A stretch of DNA of 64,000 nucleotides from Desulfomicrobium sp. UBA5193. GTDB taxonomy: Bacteria; Desulfobacterota; Desulfovibrionia; Desulfovibrionales; Desulfomicrobiaceae. The stretch spans positions 1 through 64,000 of the forward strand of contig DHWB01000011.1 in assembly GCA_002412965.1 (NCBI GenBank), given 5' to 3'. The position numbers were made by a program, and so were the translations under genes. The notes below the pieces were generated by a model. That model saw only the letters and a list, made by a program, of their open reading frames with translations. It was not told where the DNA came from and ran no database searches. Positions within the stretch are counted from its first letter, which is position 1. Every line of letters starts with the position of its first letter. This document shows positions 45,374 to 54,542 of the stretch, one piece after another.

Positions 45374-45955
45374 ATGATGGAAATTGTACGAATGGTGGTT
45401 GTGCTTTCTGTCATCACCGGTCTTGCGGGTTTCGTCCTGTCCGGTCTCAAGGTCTGGACTACTCCCATCATTGAGGAGCAAGTACTTACAAATGTCCAAG
45501 GGCCTGCATTGAAACAGCTCTTTCTGGAAAGTACGAATGATCCCATCGCAGATCGCAAAAAAATGCCTTTGCCCGGCAGCGATGATAAATCGGTAATGAT
45601 CTTTCCCTCCATCAAGGATGGAAAGTTGCTCGCTGTGGCTATGGAAGCTGGCGGCAAGGGCTATGGTGGCGACGTGAACGTCCTCGTTGGCTTTGATGTC
45701 GCGTCTGACAAATTGCTCGGGATACGAATTACGACGCACAAGGAAACCCCTGGTATTGGCTCTCGTGTTGAAGCGCCAGCGTTTACCAAGCAATTCAAAG
45801 GGCTGGCACTTGAAAAGGCGGCGCTGAAGAAAGATGGCGGTGGAATTGACGTCATTTCCGGTGCCACATTCTCATCCATTGGTGCTGCCGATGCGGTAAA
45901 ACAGACTGCCGGGTGGTATGCATCCCTTAAAGACTCCATCAAAACTTCCTGGTAA
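45374..45955 (+). CDS. rnfG: Rnf electron transport complex subunit G
   Basis: 193 residues: one membrane helix (~5-26) and a periplasmic FMN-binding domain with the flavinylation motif DVISGATFSS (Thr near residue 163) and TTHKETPGIGSRV. ApbE, encoded at the operon end, attaches FMN to this Thr. The start lies 6 bases after rnfD. The subunit faces the periplasm, where it can meet the decaheme cytochrome. Confidence 0.94.
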   Translation: MMEIVRMVVVLSVITGLAGFVLSGLKVWTTPIIEEQVLTNVQGPALKQLFLESTNDPIADRKKMPLPGSDDKSVMIFPSIKDGKLLAVAMEAGGKGYGGDVNVLVGFDVASDKLLGIRITTHKETPGIGSRVEAPAFTKQFKGLALEKAALKKDGGGIDVISGATFSSIGAADAVKQTAGWYASLKDSIKTSW

Positions 45956-45981
45956 CAGCAGATTTTTCAAGGAGCGAAGTA

Positions 45982-46701
45982 ATGGCCAGCTTGGTTCAAG
46001 AATTTACCAAAGGACTGTGGAAGGAAATTCCACCATTCCGCTTGGTGTTGGGAATTTGTCCCACTCTGGCGGTAACAACTACAGCTAACAACGGACTGGG
46101 AATGGGAGCGGCGGTTATATTCGTTCTTGCCCTCTCAAATGTGATAATATCACTTGTGCGCAACATAATTCCTAAGAAAGTTCGTATTGTTTGTTTCATT
46201 GCTATCGCTGCTTCCTTGGTCGTGGCCGTGGAAATGCTCATGCAGGCTTTTGCCTACGGACTTTATCAGCAATTGGGAATTTTTGTTCCTCTAATAGTTG
46301 TTAACTGCATCATTCTAGGGCGCGCCGAAGCATTCGCGGGCAAAAATCCTCCTCTGTTGTCTCTGGCTGACGGCTTGGGAATGGGAATTGGATTCACCGT
46401 TTCGTTGACTTTTTTGGGTGCGATTCGCGAGGTATTGGGCGCGGGCACATTATTTGATGTATCACTTTTTGGACCCGACTTTCACCCATTTACCTTCATG
46501 GTTCAGGCTCCGGGCGCTTTCGTGTGTCTAGGGTTGATTTTGGCTGGCATGAATTACTTGAATATTTGGCAGGCCAAACGAAAAGGGATTGAGCTCGATC
46601 CGAATTTTGATTCCGGTTGTTCTGGTTGCGGCGCTTGCCAAGCGATGAACAAGATGGCCGCCGCAAAGAAACTCGAGCGTTTAGAACCAGCCAAAGGCTG
46701 A
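45982..46701 (+). CDS. rnfE: Rnf electron transport complex subunit E, with extra C-terminal cysteine motif
   Basis: 239-residue six-helix membrane protein of the NqrD/RnfE family (FRLVLGICPTLAVTTTANNG, IVVNCIILGRAEAFAGKNPP). The intramembrane cysteines (GICPTLA, VNCIILGRAE) that help bind the Rnf membrane [2Fe2S] centre with RnfA are present. The last 35 residues add a hydrophilic tail with CSGCGAC, which I do not recall from E. coli RsxE. The tail could bind a metal or cluster at the cytoplasmic face (inference). The start has AAGGAG upstream. Confidence 0.93.
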   Translation: MASLVQEFTKGLWKEIPPFRLVLGICPTLAVTTTANNGLGMGAAVIFVLALSNVIISLVRNIIPKKVRIVCFIAIAASLVVAVEMLMQAFAYGLYQQLGIFVPLIVVNCIILGRAEAFAGKNPPLLSLADGLGMGIGFTVSLTFLGAIREVLGAGTLFDVSLFGPDFHPFTFMVQAPGAFVCLGLILAGMNYLNIWQAKRKGIELDPNFDSGCSGCGACQAMNKMAAAKKLERLEPAKG

Positions 46702-46717
46702 GTAAGGAGCGGGACAT

Positions 46718-47293
46718 ATGGATATTTTTCTTCTCTTCATCTCAGCGATCTTTGTTAACAACATTCTCTTGGCCCAGTATTTGGGGAACTGTCCCTATCT
46801 TGGATGCTCCAAAGAGAAAGGCGTAGCCTTTGGCATGGGGGCAGCAGTTTTTTTTGTAATTGTTCTGGCGACTGTGATTACGTTTCTTATTCAAAAGTAT
46901 GTACTGAATACCATGCATCTTCAGTATCTACAAACTATCGTGTTTATTTTGGTGATTGCGGCTCTTGTGCAATTCGTCGAAATGTTTCTCAAAAAAATGG
47001 TTCCACCTCTTTACAAATCCTTGGGAATTTTTCTGCCACTCATCACCACCAATTGCGCGGTTCTTGGTGTGGCAATCTTGGTCCAGCGTAAAGAGTTCGA
47101 TCTGTTCACGTCGACAATGTATTCGATAGCAGCTTCAGCGGGCTTTCTTCTGGCGATCATACTAATGGCTGGAATCCGCGAACGATTTGAAATTACTCGA
47201 ATCCCGAGAGCCATGCAGGGAGTTCCCAGCGGACTCATCATGGCTGGAATCATGTCTCTGGCGTTCATGGCATTCAAAGGTATGATAGCCTAA
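46718..47293 (+). CDS. rnfA: Rnf electron transport complex subunit A
   Basis: 191 residues, six membrane helices, close to the family length. Conserved parts include FVNNILLAQYLGNCPYLGCS near the start and LPLITTNCAVLGVAILVQRK; the cysteines in these segments form the membrane-embedded [2Fe2S] site with RnfE. It starts 16 bases after rnfE. It acts in the electron path through the membrane core of the ion pump. Confidence 0.95.
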   Translation: MDIFLLFISAIFVNNILLAQYLGNCPYLGCSKEKGVAFGMGAAVFFVIVLATVITFLIQKYVLNTMHLQYLQTIVFILVIAALVQFVEMFLKKMVPPLYKSLGIFLPLITTNCAVLGVAILVQRKEFDLFTSTMYSIAASAGFLLAIILMAGIRERFEITRIPRAMQGVPSGLIMAGIMSLAFMAFKGMIA

Positions 47294-47312
47294 GGTTGCG
47301 GAGAAGATATTT

Positions 47313-48194
47313 ATGATCACAGCATCTGTTCTCTCCTTGTTTATTTTGGGATTTGTTTCGGCCGGAATTTTGTCAGTGGCCTCGAAGCTCTTGGCCGTTG
47401 AGGAAGACCCTCGTATAGAGGTTGTGGCCGAAGCTCTACCTGGCGCCAATTGTGGCGGTTGTGGATTCGCTGGATGTGAAGCGTATGCGGCAGCTGTAAT
47501 TAATGACCCAAGCGTGACACCTAACAAATGTTGTGCCGGCGGACCGGATGTTGCTGCCAGGGTGGCTGAACTGACGGGCAAGGCCGCAGGTGATTCCGAT
47601 CCGATGGTCGCCTTCCGACGATGCGTCAAAGTTGAAGGCAATGTCTCCAAAAAATTTGAATATTTCGGGATCAAGAGTTGCTCTGCGGCTAAAATGGTCC
47701 AGGATGGTCCTGACGCTTGCAAATACTCATGTCTCGGATTCGGGGATTGTGTCCGCTCCTGCCCATTTGACGCCATGTGGATCGAAGGTGATCTGGTCCA
47801 TATCGCTCCGGAAAAATGCACCAGTTGTGGGACCTGTGTACGTGCGTGCCCCAATTCCATATTGGAACTCATTCCCAGACGATCGCGTGTAATGGTGTTT
47901 TGTTCATCCCAGGATAAGGGCAAGGCCGTGAAAGATGTCTGTGACGCAGGCTGCATCAGTTGTGGCGCATGCATCAAGAAATGTCCCGCGCAATGCATAT
48001 CGACGGTTGATGAGCGAATCGTCATTGATCACAAGGTGTGTTTGGCTTACGGGCCGTCCTGCGAGGAAGTCTGTGTGGAGAAATGTCCACGGGATATCCT
48101 GCGCTGCCTGAGCCCCGACATGATTTCCGTTGCTCCTGTGACGGAACCGGCGCGATATCCTGAAGAATCGCATGTCGCGGACCTGAACGCCTAA
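47313..48194 (+). CDS. rnfB: Rnf electron transport complex subunit B (polyferredoxin)
   Basis: 293 residues. An N-terminal hydrophobic anchor (~1-22) precedes a [4Fe4S] domain with GANCGGCGFAGCEAY and a later paired cysteine (NKCC). Several ferredoxin-type motifs follow: CLGFGDCVRSCPFDAM, CTSCGTCVRACPN, CISCGACIKKCPA and CEEVCVEKCPRDIL. The extra clusters compared with E. coli RsxB are typical for the anaerobe Rnf type. It is the entry point for electrons from reduced ferredoxin. Spacing of 19 bases to rnfA and 27 to apbE supports one operon. Confidence 0.94.
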   Translation: MITASVLSLFILGFVSAGILSVASKLLAVEEDPRIEVVAEALPGANCGGCGFAGCEAYAAAVINDPSVTPNKCCAGGPDVAARVAELTGKAAGDSDPMVAFRRCVKVEGNVSKKFEYFGIKSCSAAKMVQDGPDACKYSCLGFGDCVRSCPFDAMWIEGDLVHIAPEKCTSCGTCVRACPNSILELIPRRSRVMVFCSSQDKGKAVKDVCDAGCISCGACIKKCPAQCISTVDERIVIDHKVCLAYGPSCEEVCVEKCPRDILRCLSPDMISVAPVTEPARYPEESHVADLNA

Positions 48195-48221
48195 CCCACG
48201 CCACAGAATCGGAGCATAACT

Positions 48222-49235
48222 ATGAAGCATGGGACCCACACACAAGACCGCCGGGATTTCTTAAGAACCATCGCTGTGCTCGCAGGGGGAGTAGCCTTGG
48301 CTCCAGCCTTGCGTGTTCTTCCCGCGATGGCTGCCACTTCCTTGGTTCAAACTTCCGAGAAACGCTTATTGATGGGGACGATTGTCGGTATGACGGTCAT
48401 GACCTCCTCCTCGGTCCAGGGCCAGGAGGCGGTTGGACGTGCGTATGAAGAAGTTGAAAGGTTGATTGGCATTTTGAGCCGATTTGATGCCACTACGCCC
48501 TTGTCCGTTTTGAATGCCCAAGGGCGCATCAACGGTTCTCCCCGAGAATTGTTGCATGTCGTAGAGCATGGTCGCAAATTGAATATACAGTCTGGCGGGC
48601 GTTTTGACATCACAGTGACGCCTGTTGTGAATCTTATGGAACGCACGCATGGCAAGCCCAACGCTGGCGAACTCCGCGAAGCACTGGCCTTGGTTGATGC
48701 GAGCAGGTTGAGTCTGAGCGGTTCGGATTTGAAGTTCACCGCCTCCGGCATGAGCGCCACACTAGATGGAATTGCCAAAGGTTATATCGCAGACTGTGCC
48801 TCTGAAGCACTCAAGAAAGTTGGTGTTGAGCACTTCATGATTGATGCGGGTGGTGATATCCGTGTGCAGGGTTCGCCCAATGGTATGGACCGTCCTTGGC
48901 GCATTGCCATTGAAGATCCAGAGAAGCAAGGGGACTATCCTTCTGTAATCGAACTGCGCTCCGGCGCGGTGGCCACTTCCGGCGGTTACGAGGTTTTTTT
49001 TGATTCCTCGCAGAAATCTACCCATTTGATCAATCCCGCTACAGGGAATTCTCCTCAGTATATCAAGAGTGTCAGCGTACACGCACCTACGGTCATGCAG
49101 GCAGATGGCATGGCCACCGCGTTGAGCCTGATGTCTCCTCGTGAAGCCCTGCGCTTGATCGCTTCTATGCCTGGCTATTCCTGCCTTCTTGTCACTTCCA
49201 GTGGGGCAAAGCTCGCTTCGCCGACTTGGGGCTGA
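48222..49235 (+). CDS. apbE: FAD:protein FMN transferase
   Basis: 337 residues. The N-terminus is a Tat-type signal (DRRDFLRTIAVLAGGVALAP), so the enzyme acts in the periplasm. Family motifs are LMGTIVGMTVM, LDGIAKGYIADCASEALKKV, FMIDAGGDIRVQG and STHLINPATGNSP; metal-binding acidic residues are present. It transfers FMN from FAD to the Thr of the SGAT motif in RnfG (and RnfD). As last gene of the rnf operon it matures the complex it is encoded with. Confidence 0.94.
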   Translation: MKHGTHTQDRRDFLRTIAVLAGGVALAPALRVLPAMAATSLVQTSEKRLLMGTIVGMTVMTSSSVQGQEAVGRAYEEVERLIGILSRFDATTPLSVLNAQGRINGSPRELLHVVEHGRKLNIQSGGRFDITVTPVVNLMERTHGKPNAGELREALALVDASRLSLSGSDLKFTASGMSATLDGIAKGYIADCASEALKKVGVEHFMIDAGGDIRVQGSPNGMDRPWRIAIEDPEKQGDYPSVIELRSGAVATSGGYEVFFDSSQKSTHLINPATGNSPQYIKSVSVHAPTVMQADGMATALSLMSPREALRLIASMPGYSCLLVTSSGAKLASPTWG

Positions 49236-49261
49236 TCTCGCGAACTCCGCTCTTCTTAATT

Positions 49262-49296
49262 CACGAAAGCCGGTTCAAGCCGGCTTTCGTGTTTTC
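49262..49296 (+). terminator. Terminator of the rnf operon
   Basis: Perfect 12-bp stem CACGAAAGCCGG/CCGGCTTTCGTG with loop TTCAAG, followed by TTTT, 26 bases after the apbE stop. Confidence 0.85.
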
Positions 49297-49457
49297 TGGG
49301 CTGCTTTTATTCATTCACAATTCCAATTTTTCAATTGGCCATGGACTTGCATCCTTTGCCCTTGTGCGTTTTCATTGTATGAATCAAAAAGTTGATATTG
49401 AGGCGGCATTAATGGCCATAAATAGAGTGACAATTCTGCGGAGATGAGGATGCAACA

Positions 49458-51488
49458 ATGAATATATGGAGATGGATGTGGCGAGGCCTGATGATTGCCG
49501 CCGTGATTTGTGGAAGTGTGGTTTTTGCCCTGCAGGTATTGGTTGATCCAAATGCAATCAAGGCGCAGATCATAACCTCGGTTCGGGAGAATTCCGGTCG
49601 CGAATTGATCGTGTCGGGCGATGTGCATCTTGAGTTTTTTCCATACCTCGGCGTTGCCGTTGAAGCCTTGGAGCTTGGAAACACTCCCGGCTTTGAAGGC
49701 CCCTACGTGACTCTCCAAAAAGCGCAACTCAAAGTCCGCTTGTTGCCGCTTCTTCTGTCTCGCCTTGATGTCGTGGCGGTCAATGTCAAGGGGTTGGTGC
49801 TGCACCTGACGCGAGACGCCCATGGCCAGGGTAATTGGGTTGATCTGGCTCCAAATCCGGCATCCGGCGAGGCAGAGAAAGGGGTCTTGAAACTTTCCAA
49901 AGACAGGCGGGTACCGCTTTTGGCTTCCCTCATCGTCGATGGGTTGCATGTTTCCAATGCCAGCGTGATTTGGCGTGATGAGCAGAGCGGAGAAAAGGTC
50001 GACGTAGGAGGCATTGAGCTCAATGTTTCCGATTTCGCTTTCGGTGAAGCTTTTGATGTCGACACCCACGCTGTTGCTGTGACCCGTGGGGTGACGGCTG
50101 ATGTAAACTTCGCGACCAAGGCCGTGCTCGAATTGGATCGGCTTGCCGTTGAAGATTTGGTCATGACGGGCCAGCTTTTTGGAGGTTCGCTAGCCAAGAG
50201 TCCCGAGACCATCTCCGTGACGGCAGATTATTTCTCCACAGACGGCCGGTTAGACAATGCTCGAATGGATGGGCTGGGCCTCTCTGTGCGCGCAGGACTG
50301 CGTAATGACGTAAACGGGACTACTTCGGGCAGTCTCGAGATTGCGGCCTTTAGCCCAAGGGATGTCTTTGTTCGTCTCGGATTGACCATGCCCGCGTTCA
50401 TCGACGCCACGACCATGGAGCGCTTGGCCTTGACCTGCGAGTGGACCGGTAGCGGGGAGAGGCTTGATATTTCCAAGTTCAATCTGAATGTGGATAATTC
50501 ATCTCTTCAGGGCGAGGCATCAGCAGAGGGGCTGTCCGATCCATCTTTCACGTTTAATCTGCGAGCCGACACCCTGAATTTGGATCGGTACCTTCCCCGA
50601 ACTGGCGGTAATTCGTCAGAAATTGATGTGAGCACACTTCCTTTTCATGCCCTGCGCGAATTGGACTTAAATGGCACGCTCACTGTGGATTCCCTGATTT
50701 TGTACAAGGCGAGCCTGTCTGACGTGCGTGCGACATCTCTTGCCAGGAATGGGATGTTACGTCTGGAGCGGATTGAAGCCAAGACGTATGGCGGTCGTCT
50801 TGATGCATCGGCCTCCATGGACGTGCACGCTGAACTTCCCAAATTTACATGGTCACACTCTCTTTTTGGACTTCAGCTTGGGCCATTCCTTCGTGATCTG
50901 CATGGCCAGGATTCAATATCCGGGACGGCGGAAAGTGTCGTTATGGTTCAGGCTCAAGGCCTTAGCGGCTTGGCTTTGAAGCAGAGCCTGAACGGAAATC
51001 TCAATTTCAAGGTCGTGGATGGCGCCGTTCACGGCATAAACATTGCCGAAAAAATGCGGGATGAAATCCGGAAGCTGAAAGGGCAGACGCCCGGACCGGA
51101 CGAGCCGGATCGAACTGATTTTTCAGTATTGTCCGGGAGCGGGATTATCGATGCCGGAGTGGAGACGACCAGAGATTTGCTGTTGCTGGCTCCTCGTTTC
51201 AAAGTCACAGGCGGCGGCAAGACCGATCTGGTGCGAGAAGATCTCGACTTCAATCTGCTCATCACTCTTGAAGGGACTCAAGGCAAATTCGAAGATGGGA
51301 TCTTTGCCTTAACACAAGTGCCTGTTCGCGTTAGCGGGCCACTGCGGCAGCCCGTGGTCAGCGCGGATACCGTAGCCATTTTGAAGGGGCTTGGGTTGAG
51401 TGGCGGGCAGACAGTGAAGGATATTTTCGAAGGTGTGGGATCTGGATTGAACAAGGGCGTGGAGGGTTTGAAGCGCTTATTCGAATGA
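49458..51488 (+). CDS. AsmA-family protein
   Basis: 676 residues. An N-terminal membrane anchor (~7-28, WRGLMIAAVICGSVVFAL) and the AsmA opening (RENSGRELIVSGDVHLEFFP, then LGVAVEALELGN) precede a long beta-rich body. The AsmA C-terminal region is also recognisable (FKVVDGAVHGINIAEKMRDE, TDLVREDLDFNLLITLEG). AsmA-like proteins span the periplasm and are linked to lipid transport or outer-membrane assembly. The start has no strong Shine-Dalgarno beyond GGAGATGAGG (49439-49448). Monocistronic, bounded by terminators. Confidence 0.9.
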   Translation: MNIWRWMWRGLMIAAVICGSVVFALQVLVDPNAIKAQIITSVRENSGRELIVSGDVHLEFFPYLGVAVEALELGNTPGFEGPYVTLQKAQLKVRLLPLLLSRLDVVAVNVKGLVLHLTRDAHGQGNWVDLAPNPASGEAEKGVLKLSKDRRVPLLASLIVDGLHVSNASVIWRDEQSGEKVDVGGIELNVSDFAFGEAFDVDTHAVAVTRGVTADVNFATKAVLELDRLAVEDLVMTGQLFGGSLAKSPETISVTADYFSTDGRLDNARMDGLGLSVRAGLRNDVNGTTSGSLEIAAFSPRDVFVRLGLTMPAFIDATTMERLALTCEWTGSGERLDISKFNLNVDNSSLQGEASAEGLSDPSFTFNLRADTLNLDRYLPRTGGNSSEIDVSTLPFHALRELDLNGTLTVDSLILYKASLSDVRATSLARNGMLRLERIEAKTYGGRLDASASMDVHAELPKFTWSHSLFGLQLGPFLRDLHGQDSISGTAESVVMVQAQGLSGLALKQSLNGNLNFKVVDGAVHGINIAEKMRDEIRKLKGQTPGPDEPDRTDFSVLSGSGIIDAGVETTRDLLLLAPRFKVTGGGKTDLVREDLDFNLLITLEGTQGKFEDGIFALTQVPVRVSGPLRQPVVSADTVAILKGLGLSGGQTVKDIFEGVGSGLNKGVEGLKRLFE

Positions 51489-51516
51489 TATTTTAGCATA
51501 ACATGCTGTAATAAAG

Positions 51517-51547
51517 TTAAAAAAGCCGCTGACTGCGGCTTTTTTAA
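51517..51547. terminator. Bidirectional terminator between AsmA and cysS genes
   Basis: Stem TTAAAAAAGCCGC/GCGGCTTTTTTAA with loop TGACT gives a T-run on both strands, serving the + strand AsmA gene and the convergent - strand cysS. Confidence 0.88.
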
Positions 51548-51621
51548 CGATGTGTCTAAATATACGAGTCAAGGGCGGTGTCCCTAGCCCGGCTCAAAGA
51601 GAGCCAGGCTGCATTTCTTCC

Positions 51622-53085
51622 CTATTCGACATCCCACTGCGGCCCCTGGGCCGTGTCCTGAATGGTCACGCCTAAGGCCAGGAGTTCGTCGCGGATCGCA
51701 TCCGAGCGGGCAAAATCCTTGGCTGCGCGGGCTTCCTGCCGTTCTTGCAGCTTGGCCTCGACCAGTTGCGTGTCGATCTTTTTGCGCAGCACTCTGCTGT
51801 CTTTAAGCTGGTCCAGAAAATCGGCGCTTTGCATCTGAAAGAGTCCAAGTACCTCGCCCCAGCGTTCGAACAGTTTCACCGCATGGCGAACCAGATCGCG
51901 GCCCTGATCACATTTCTTGAGGGTCTTGTCTTCAAGGATGCGGTTCACGATCTTCATCAGCACAAAGACATGCCCCAAGGCTGCGGCCGTGTTCATGTCA
52001 TCGGCCATGGCCTCGTCCCATTTTGCTTCCAGGGCCGTGGCCTCGATCACGATTTCGGCCGGAAGCTGGGTGGCGGTCCATTTGGTTCCGGCAACATGCG
52101 TTTCGGCTGCGGCCTTGGTCAGGTAGATGCGCTTCAGGGCGCGCTCGGATTCTTCCAGGGCGTCGGGCGTGTAGTCCAGAGGGCTGCGGTAGTGCTTGGT
52201 GATGAGGAAGAAGCGCAGTACCTCGGGCAGATAGTTGGCCAGTATGTCGCGGATCGTGACAAAATTATTCAGTGATTTCGACATTTTCTCGGAGTTGATC
52301 TGCACGAATCCGTTGTGCACCCAGTAGCGGACGAACTGCTTGTCCGTGGCCGCTTCGGTCTGGGCGCGTTCGTTTTCGTGGTGGGGGAAGGCCAGATCCT
52401 GGCCGCCGCCGTGGATGTCGAAGGGCAGAGACAGATAGCGTTCGCTCATGGCCGAGCATTCGATGTGCCAGCCAGGACGCCCAGGGCCCCATGGACTTGG
52501 CCAGAAAGGTTCGCCCGGCTTGGCGCCTTTCCAGAGGGCAAAATCGAGCGGGTCCTCTTTTTCCTCGCCAGGTTCGATGCGTGCTCCGGACATGAGATCC
52601 TCGATATTGCGGCCCGACAGCTGGCCGTACTCGGCGTACGAGCGCACACGGAAATAGACGTCTCCGCTGGCTGTGGAATAGGCGTGGCCTTTGGCAATGA
52701 GGTTTTCGCAGAGCTTGATCATTTCCGCGATGTGCTCGGTGGCCTTGGGCTCGATGTCCGCCCGCAGTATCCCCAGGCGGTCCATGTCTGTGTAAAAGGC
52801 GTCGATATAAGTACGTGCGATGCTTTCGAAATCAGTGCCTTCGCGATTGGCCCGATTGATGATCTTGTCATCCACGTCGGTGAAGTTGCGGACAAAGGTC
52901 ACCTGCAGGCCAATGTAGCGCAGGTAGCGGACCAGGACGTCGAAGACCACGGCCGAGCGGGCGTGTCCAATGTGGCAGAAATCGTAGGCGGTGATGCCGC
53001 AGACATACATGGACACATGGCCCGGGGTGAGCGGGACGAACTCTTCTTTTTTCCTGGTGAGACTGTTGTAGATCTGCATGCTCAT
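51622..53085 (-). CDS. cysS: Cysteinyl-tRNA synthetase
   Basis: 487 residues, full length. Class I signatures are HIGHARSAVVFDVLVRYLRY and KMSKSLNN. Zinc ligands of the active site are in MYVCGITAYD, WHIECSAMS and HGGGQDLAFPHHENE. The start ATG at 53085 overlaps the gltX stop (ATGA), with AAGGA in front. A second ATG two codons in is possible. Last gene of the ispDF-gltX-cysS operon. Confidence 0.97.
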   Translation of the reverse strand: MSMQIYNSLTRKKEEFVPLTPGHVSMYVCGITAYDFCHIGHARSAVVFDVLVRYLRYIGLQVTFVRNFTDVDDKIINRANREGTDFESIARTYIDAFYTDMDRLGILRADIEPKATEHIAEMIKLCENLIAKGHAYSTASGDVYFRVRSYAEYGQLSGRNIEDLMSGARIEPGEEKEDPLDFALWKGAKPGEPFWPSPWGPGRPGWHIECSAMSERYLSLPFDIHGGGQDLAFPHHENERAQTEAATDKQFVRYWVHNGFVQINSEKMSKSLNNFVTIRDILANYLPEVLRFFLITKHYRSPLDYTPDALEESERALKRIYLTKAAAETHVAGTKWTATQLPAEIVIEATALEAKWDEAMADDMNTAAALGHVFVLMKIVNRILEDKTLKKCDQGRDLVRHAVKLFERWGEVLGLFQMQSADFLDQLKDSRVLRKKIDTQLVEAKLQERQEARAAKDFARSDAIRDELLALGVTIQDTAQGPQWDVE

Positions 53086-54542
53086 TCCTTATGGTTGCTA
53101 TGGGAAAATATGCTCAGAACCGTCTGGACGCGTTGGCGAATCAGGCCCGCCGGCAAAAGGGTCAGCAGGGTGGTCAGCTCGGGACCGCAGTCGCTGCCCG
53201 TCAGGGCCAGCCGGACAGGATGGTAGAGTTTGCGGCCTTTGACGGCGGCCTGCTGGCCAGCTTGGCGCAGGACGACGTTCACTTCCTCTTTGGGCAGACG
53301 CGACGCTGGGTCATGGCTGGACATGGCGTGATCGAGCGCGCGGAGTACCGGCAGGCTCGCGGCAAGTTCGGTCAAGGCTTTGGGGGTGAAACAGGTTTCC
53401 TCTTCCGTAAAAAGCGGCAGAAGGGTGCGCAGTTCATGGAGATTCGAGGCGTTTTCGCGCAGGCTTGCCAGCAGCTGTGGACGGATTTCGGGGTCTACTG
53501 CGTGCCACGGATCGAAATCGGGCAGGGATGCGTTCAATGCCTCGACCTGGGTGGCGAGCTCTCCCGCCCGAAAGACGCGAGCGCTCAAGGCCTTCAGTTC
53601 TTCCAGGCTCATGACCGCGTTGCCCCGGCCCAGCGCAAAGGGGTTGAAGGCCCGGGCCATCTCTTCAAGGGAGGCATAAAGATTCTTGGTGGGCAATGCG
53701 CCGGAGAGGGAGGCCAGGTAATGGACCACAGCCATGGGCTCCAGGCCCATTTCCATGCACTCAGGGATGCTCAAGGCTCCGGTGCGCTTGGACAGCTTCT
53801 TGCCGTCCGTGTCCACGAGCAGGCCGTGATGGGAAAAGGTCGGCGCGGACAGCTTAAGGGCTTCATAGAGCAGAATCTGGCGCGCAGTGTTGGTCAGGTG
53901 ATCTTCGCCGCGCAGGACCAGATTGATCCCCATGTCCGCGTCATCGACAACCACGGCCAGGTTGTAACTCGGCCAACCGTTTGAGCGCAGGAGCACGAAA
54001 TCGCCAAAGGCGCCCGCCGGTACAGTGACCTGCCCCTTGATGAGGTCCGTGAAGCCGACTTCGGCCTTTACAGGCAGGCGGAAGCGGATGGCGTGGGCTT
54101 CGCCGCGCTCCAGGCGCTCGGCGCGTTCCCGTGGGGAAAGCTTTGCACAGCGGCCACTGTAGCGCGGAGGGAGGTTGTTGGCAGCGGCCTGGTGCCGGTC
54201 CCGTTCCAGTTCGGCTTCGGAGCAGAAGCATGGATAGGCCAGGTCCTGGGCCTGCAGGCTGTCCACGGCCTGACGGTACAGGGACAGGCGCAGGCTCTGG
54301 TGGCGGACGGGTTCGTCGGGCGCAAGCCCCAGCCAGGACAGGGACCAGAGAATTGCGGCCTCGGCGGCGAAAGTGGAGCGTTCCTGATCCGTGTCTTCGA
54401 GGCGCAGCAGAAATTTTCCACCGCTTTGGCGGGCCAGGAGCTGGTTCAGGATGGCCGTGCGCACGTTGCCCAGGTGCAGGACACCCGTGGGGCTGGGCGC
54501 GAAGCGGGTGATCCAGGGCCCGCCGGTCTTGAAATTGGTCAT
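53082..54542 (-). CDS. gltX: Glutamyl-tRNA synthetase
   Basis: 486 residues. The start at 54542 (MTNFKTGGPWITRF) overlaps the ispDF stop by 4 nt; an upstream extension in the same frame is only the shadow of ispF. The class I HIGH-like motif is APSPTGVLHLGNVRTAILN and the KMSKS-like loop is KKLSKRTGALSI. The cysteines (YPCFCSEAE, GRCAKL) match the zinc region of bacterial GluRS. Codon recognition by discriminating versus non-discriminating type cannot be told from sequence by eye. Confidence 0.96.
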   Translation of the reverse strand: MTNFKTGGPWITRFAPSPTGVLHLGNVRTAILNQLLARQSGGKFLLRLEDTDQERSTFAAEAAILWSLSWLGLAPDEPVRHQSLRLSLYRQAVDSLQAQDLAYPCFCSEAELERDRHQAAANNLPPRYSGRCAKLSPRERAERLERGEAHAIRFRLPVKAEVGFTDLIKGQVTVPAGAFGDFVLLRSNGWPSYNLAVVVDDADMGINLVLRGEDHLTNTARQILLYEALKLSAPTFSHHGLLVDTDGKKLSKRTGALSIPECMEMGLEPMAVVHYLASLSGALPTKNLYASLEEMARAFNPFALGRGNAVMSLEELKALSARVFRAGELATQVEALNASLPDFDPWHAVDPEIRPQLLASLRENASNLHELRTLLPLFTEEETCFTPKALTELAASLPVLRALDHAMSSHDPASRLPKEEVNVVLRQAGQQAAVKGRKLYHPVRLALTGSDCGPELTTLLTLLPAGLIRQRVQTVLSIFSHSNHKE

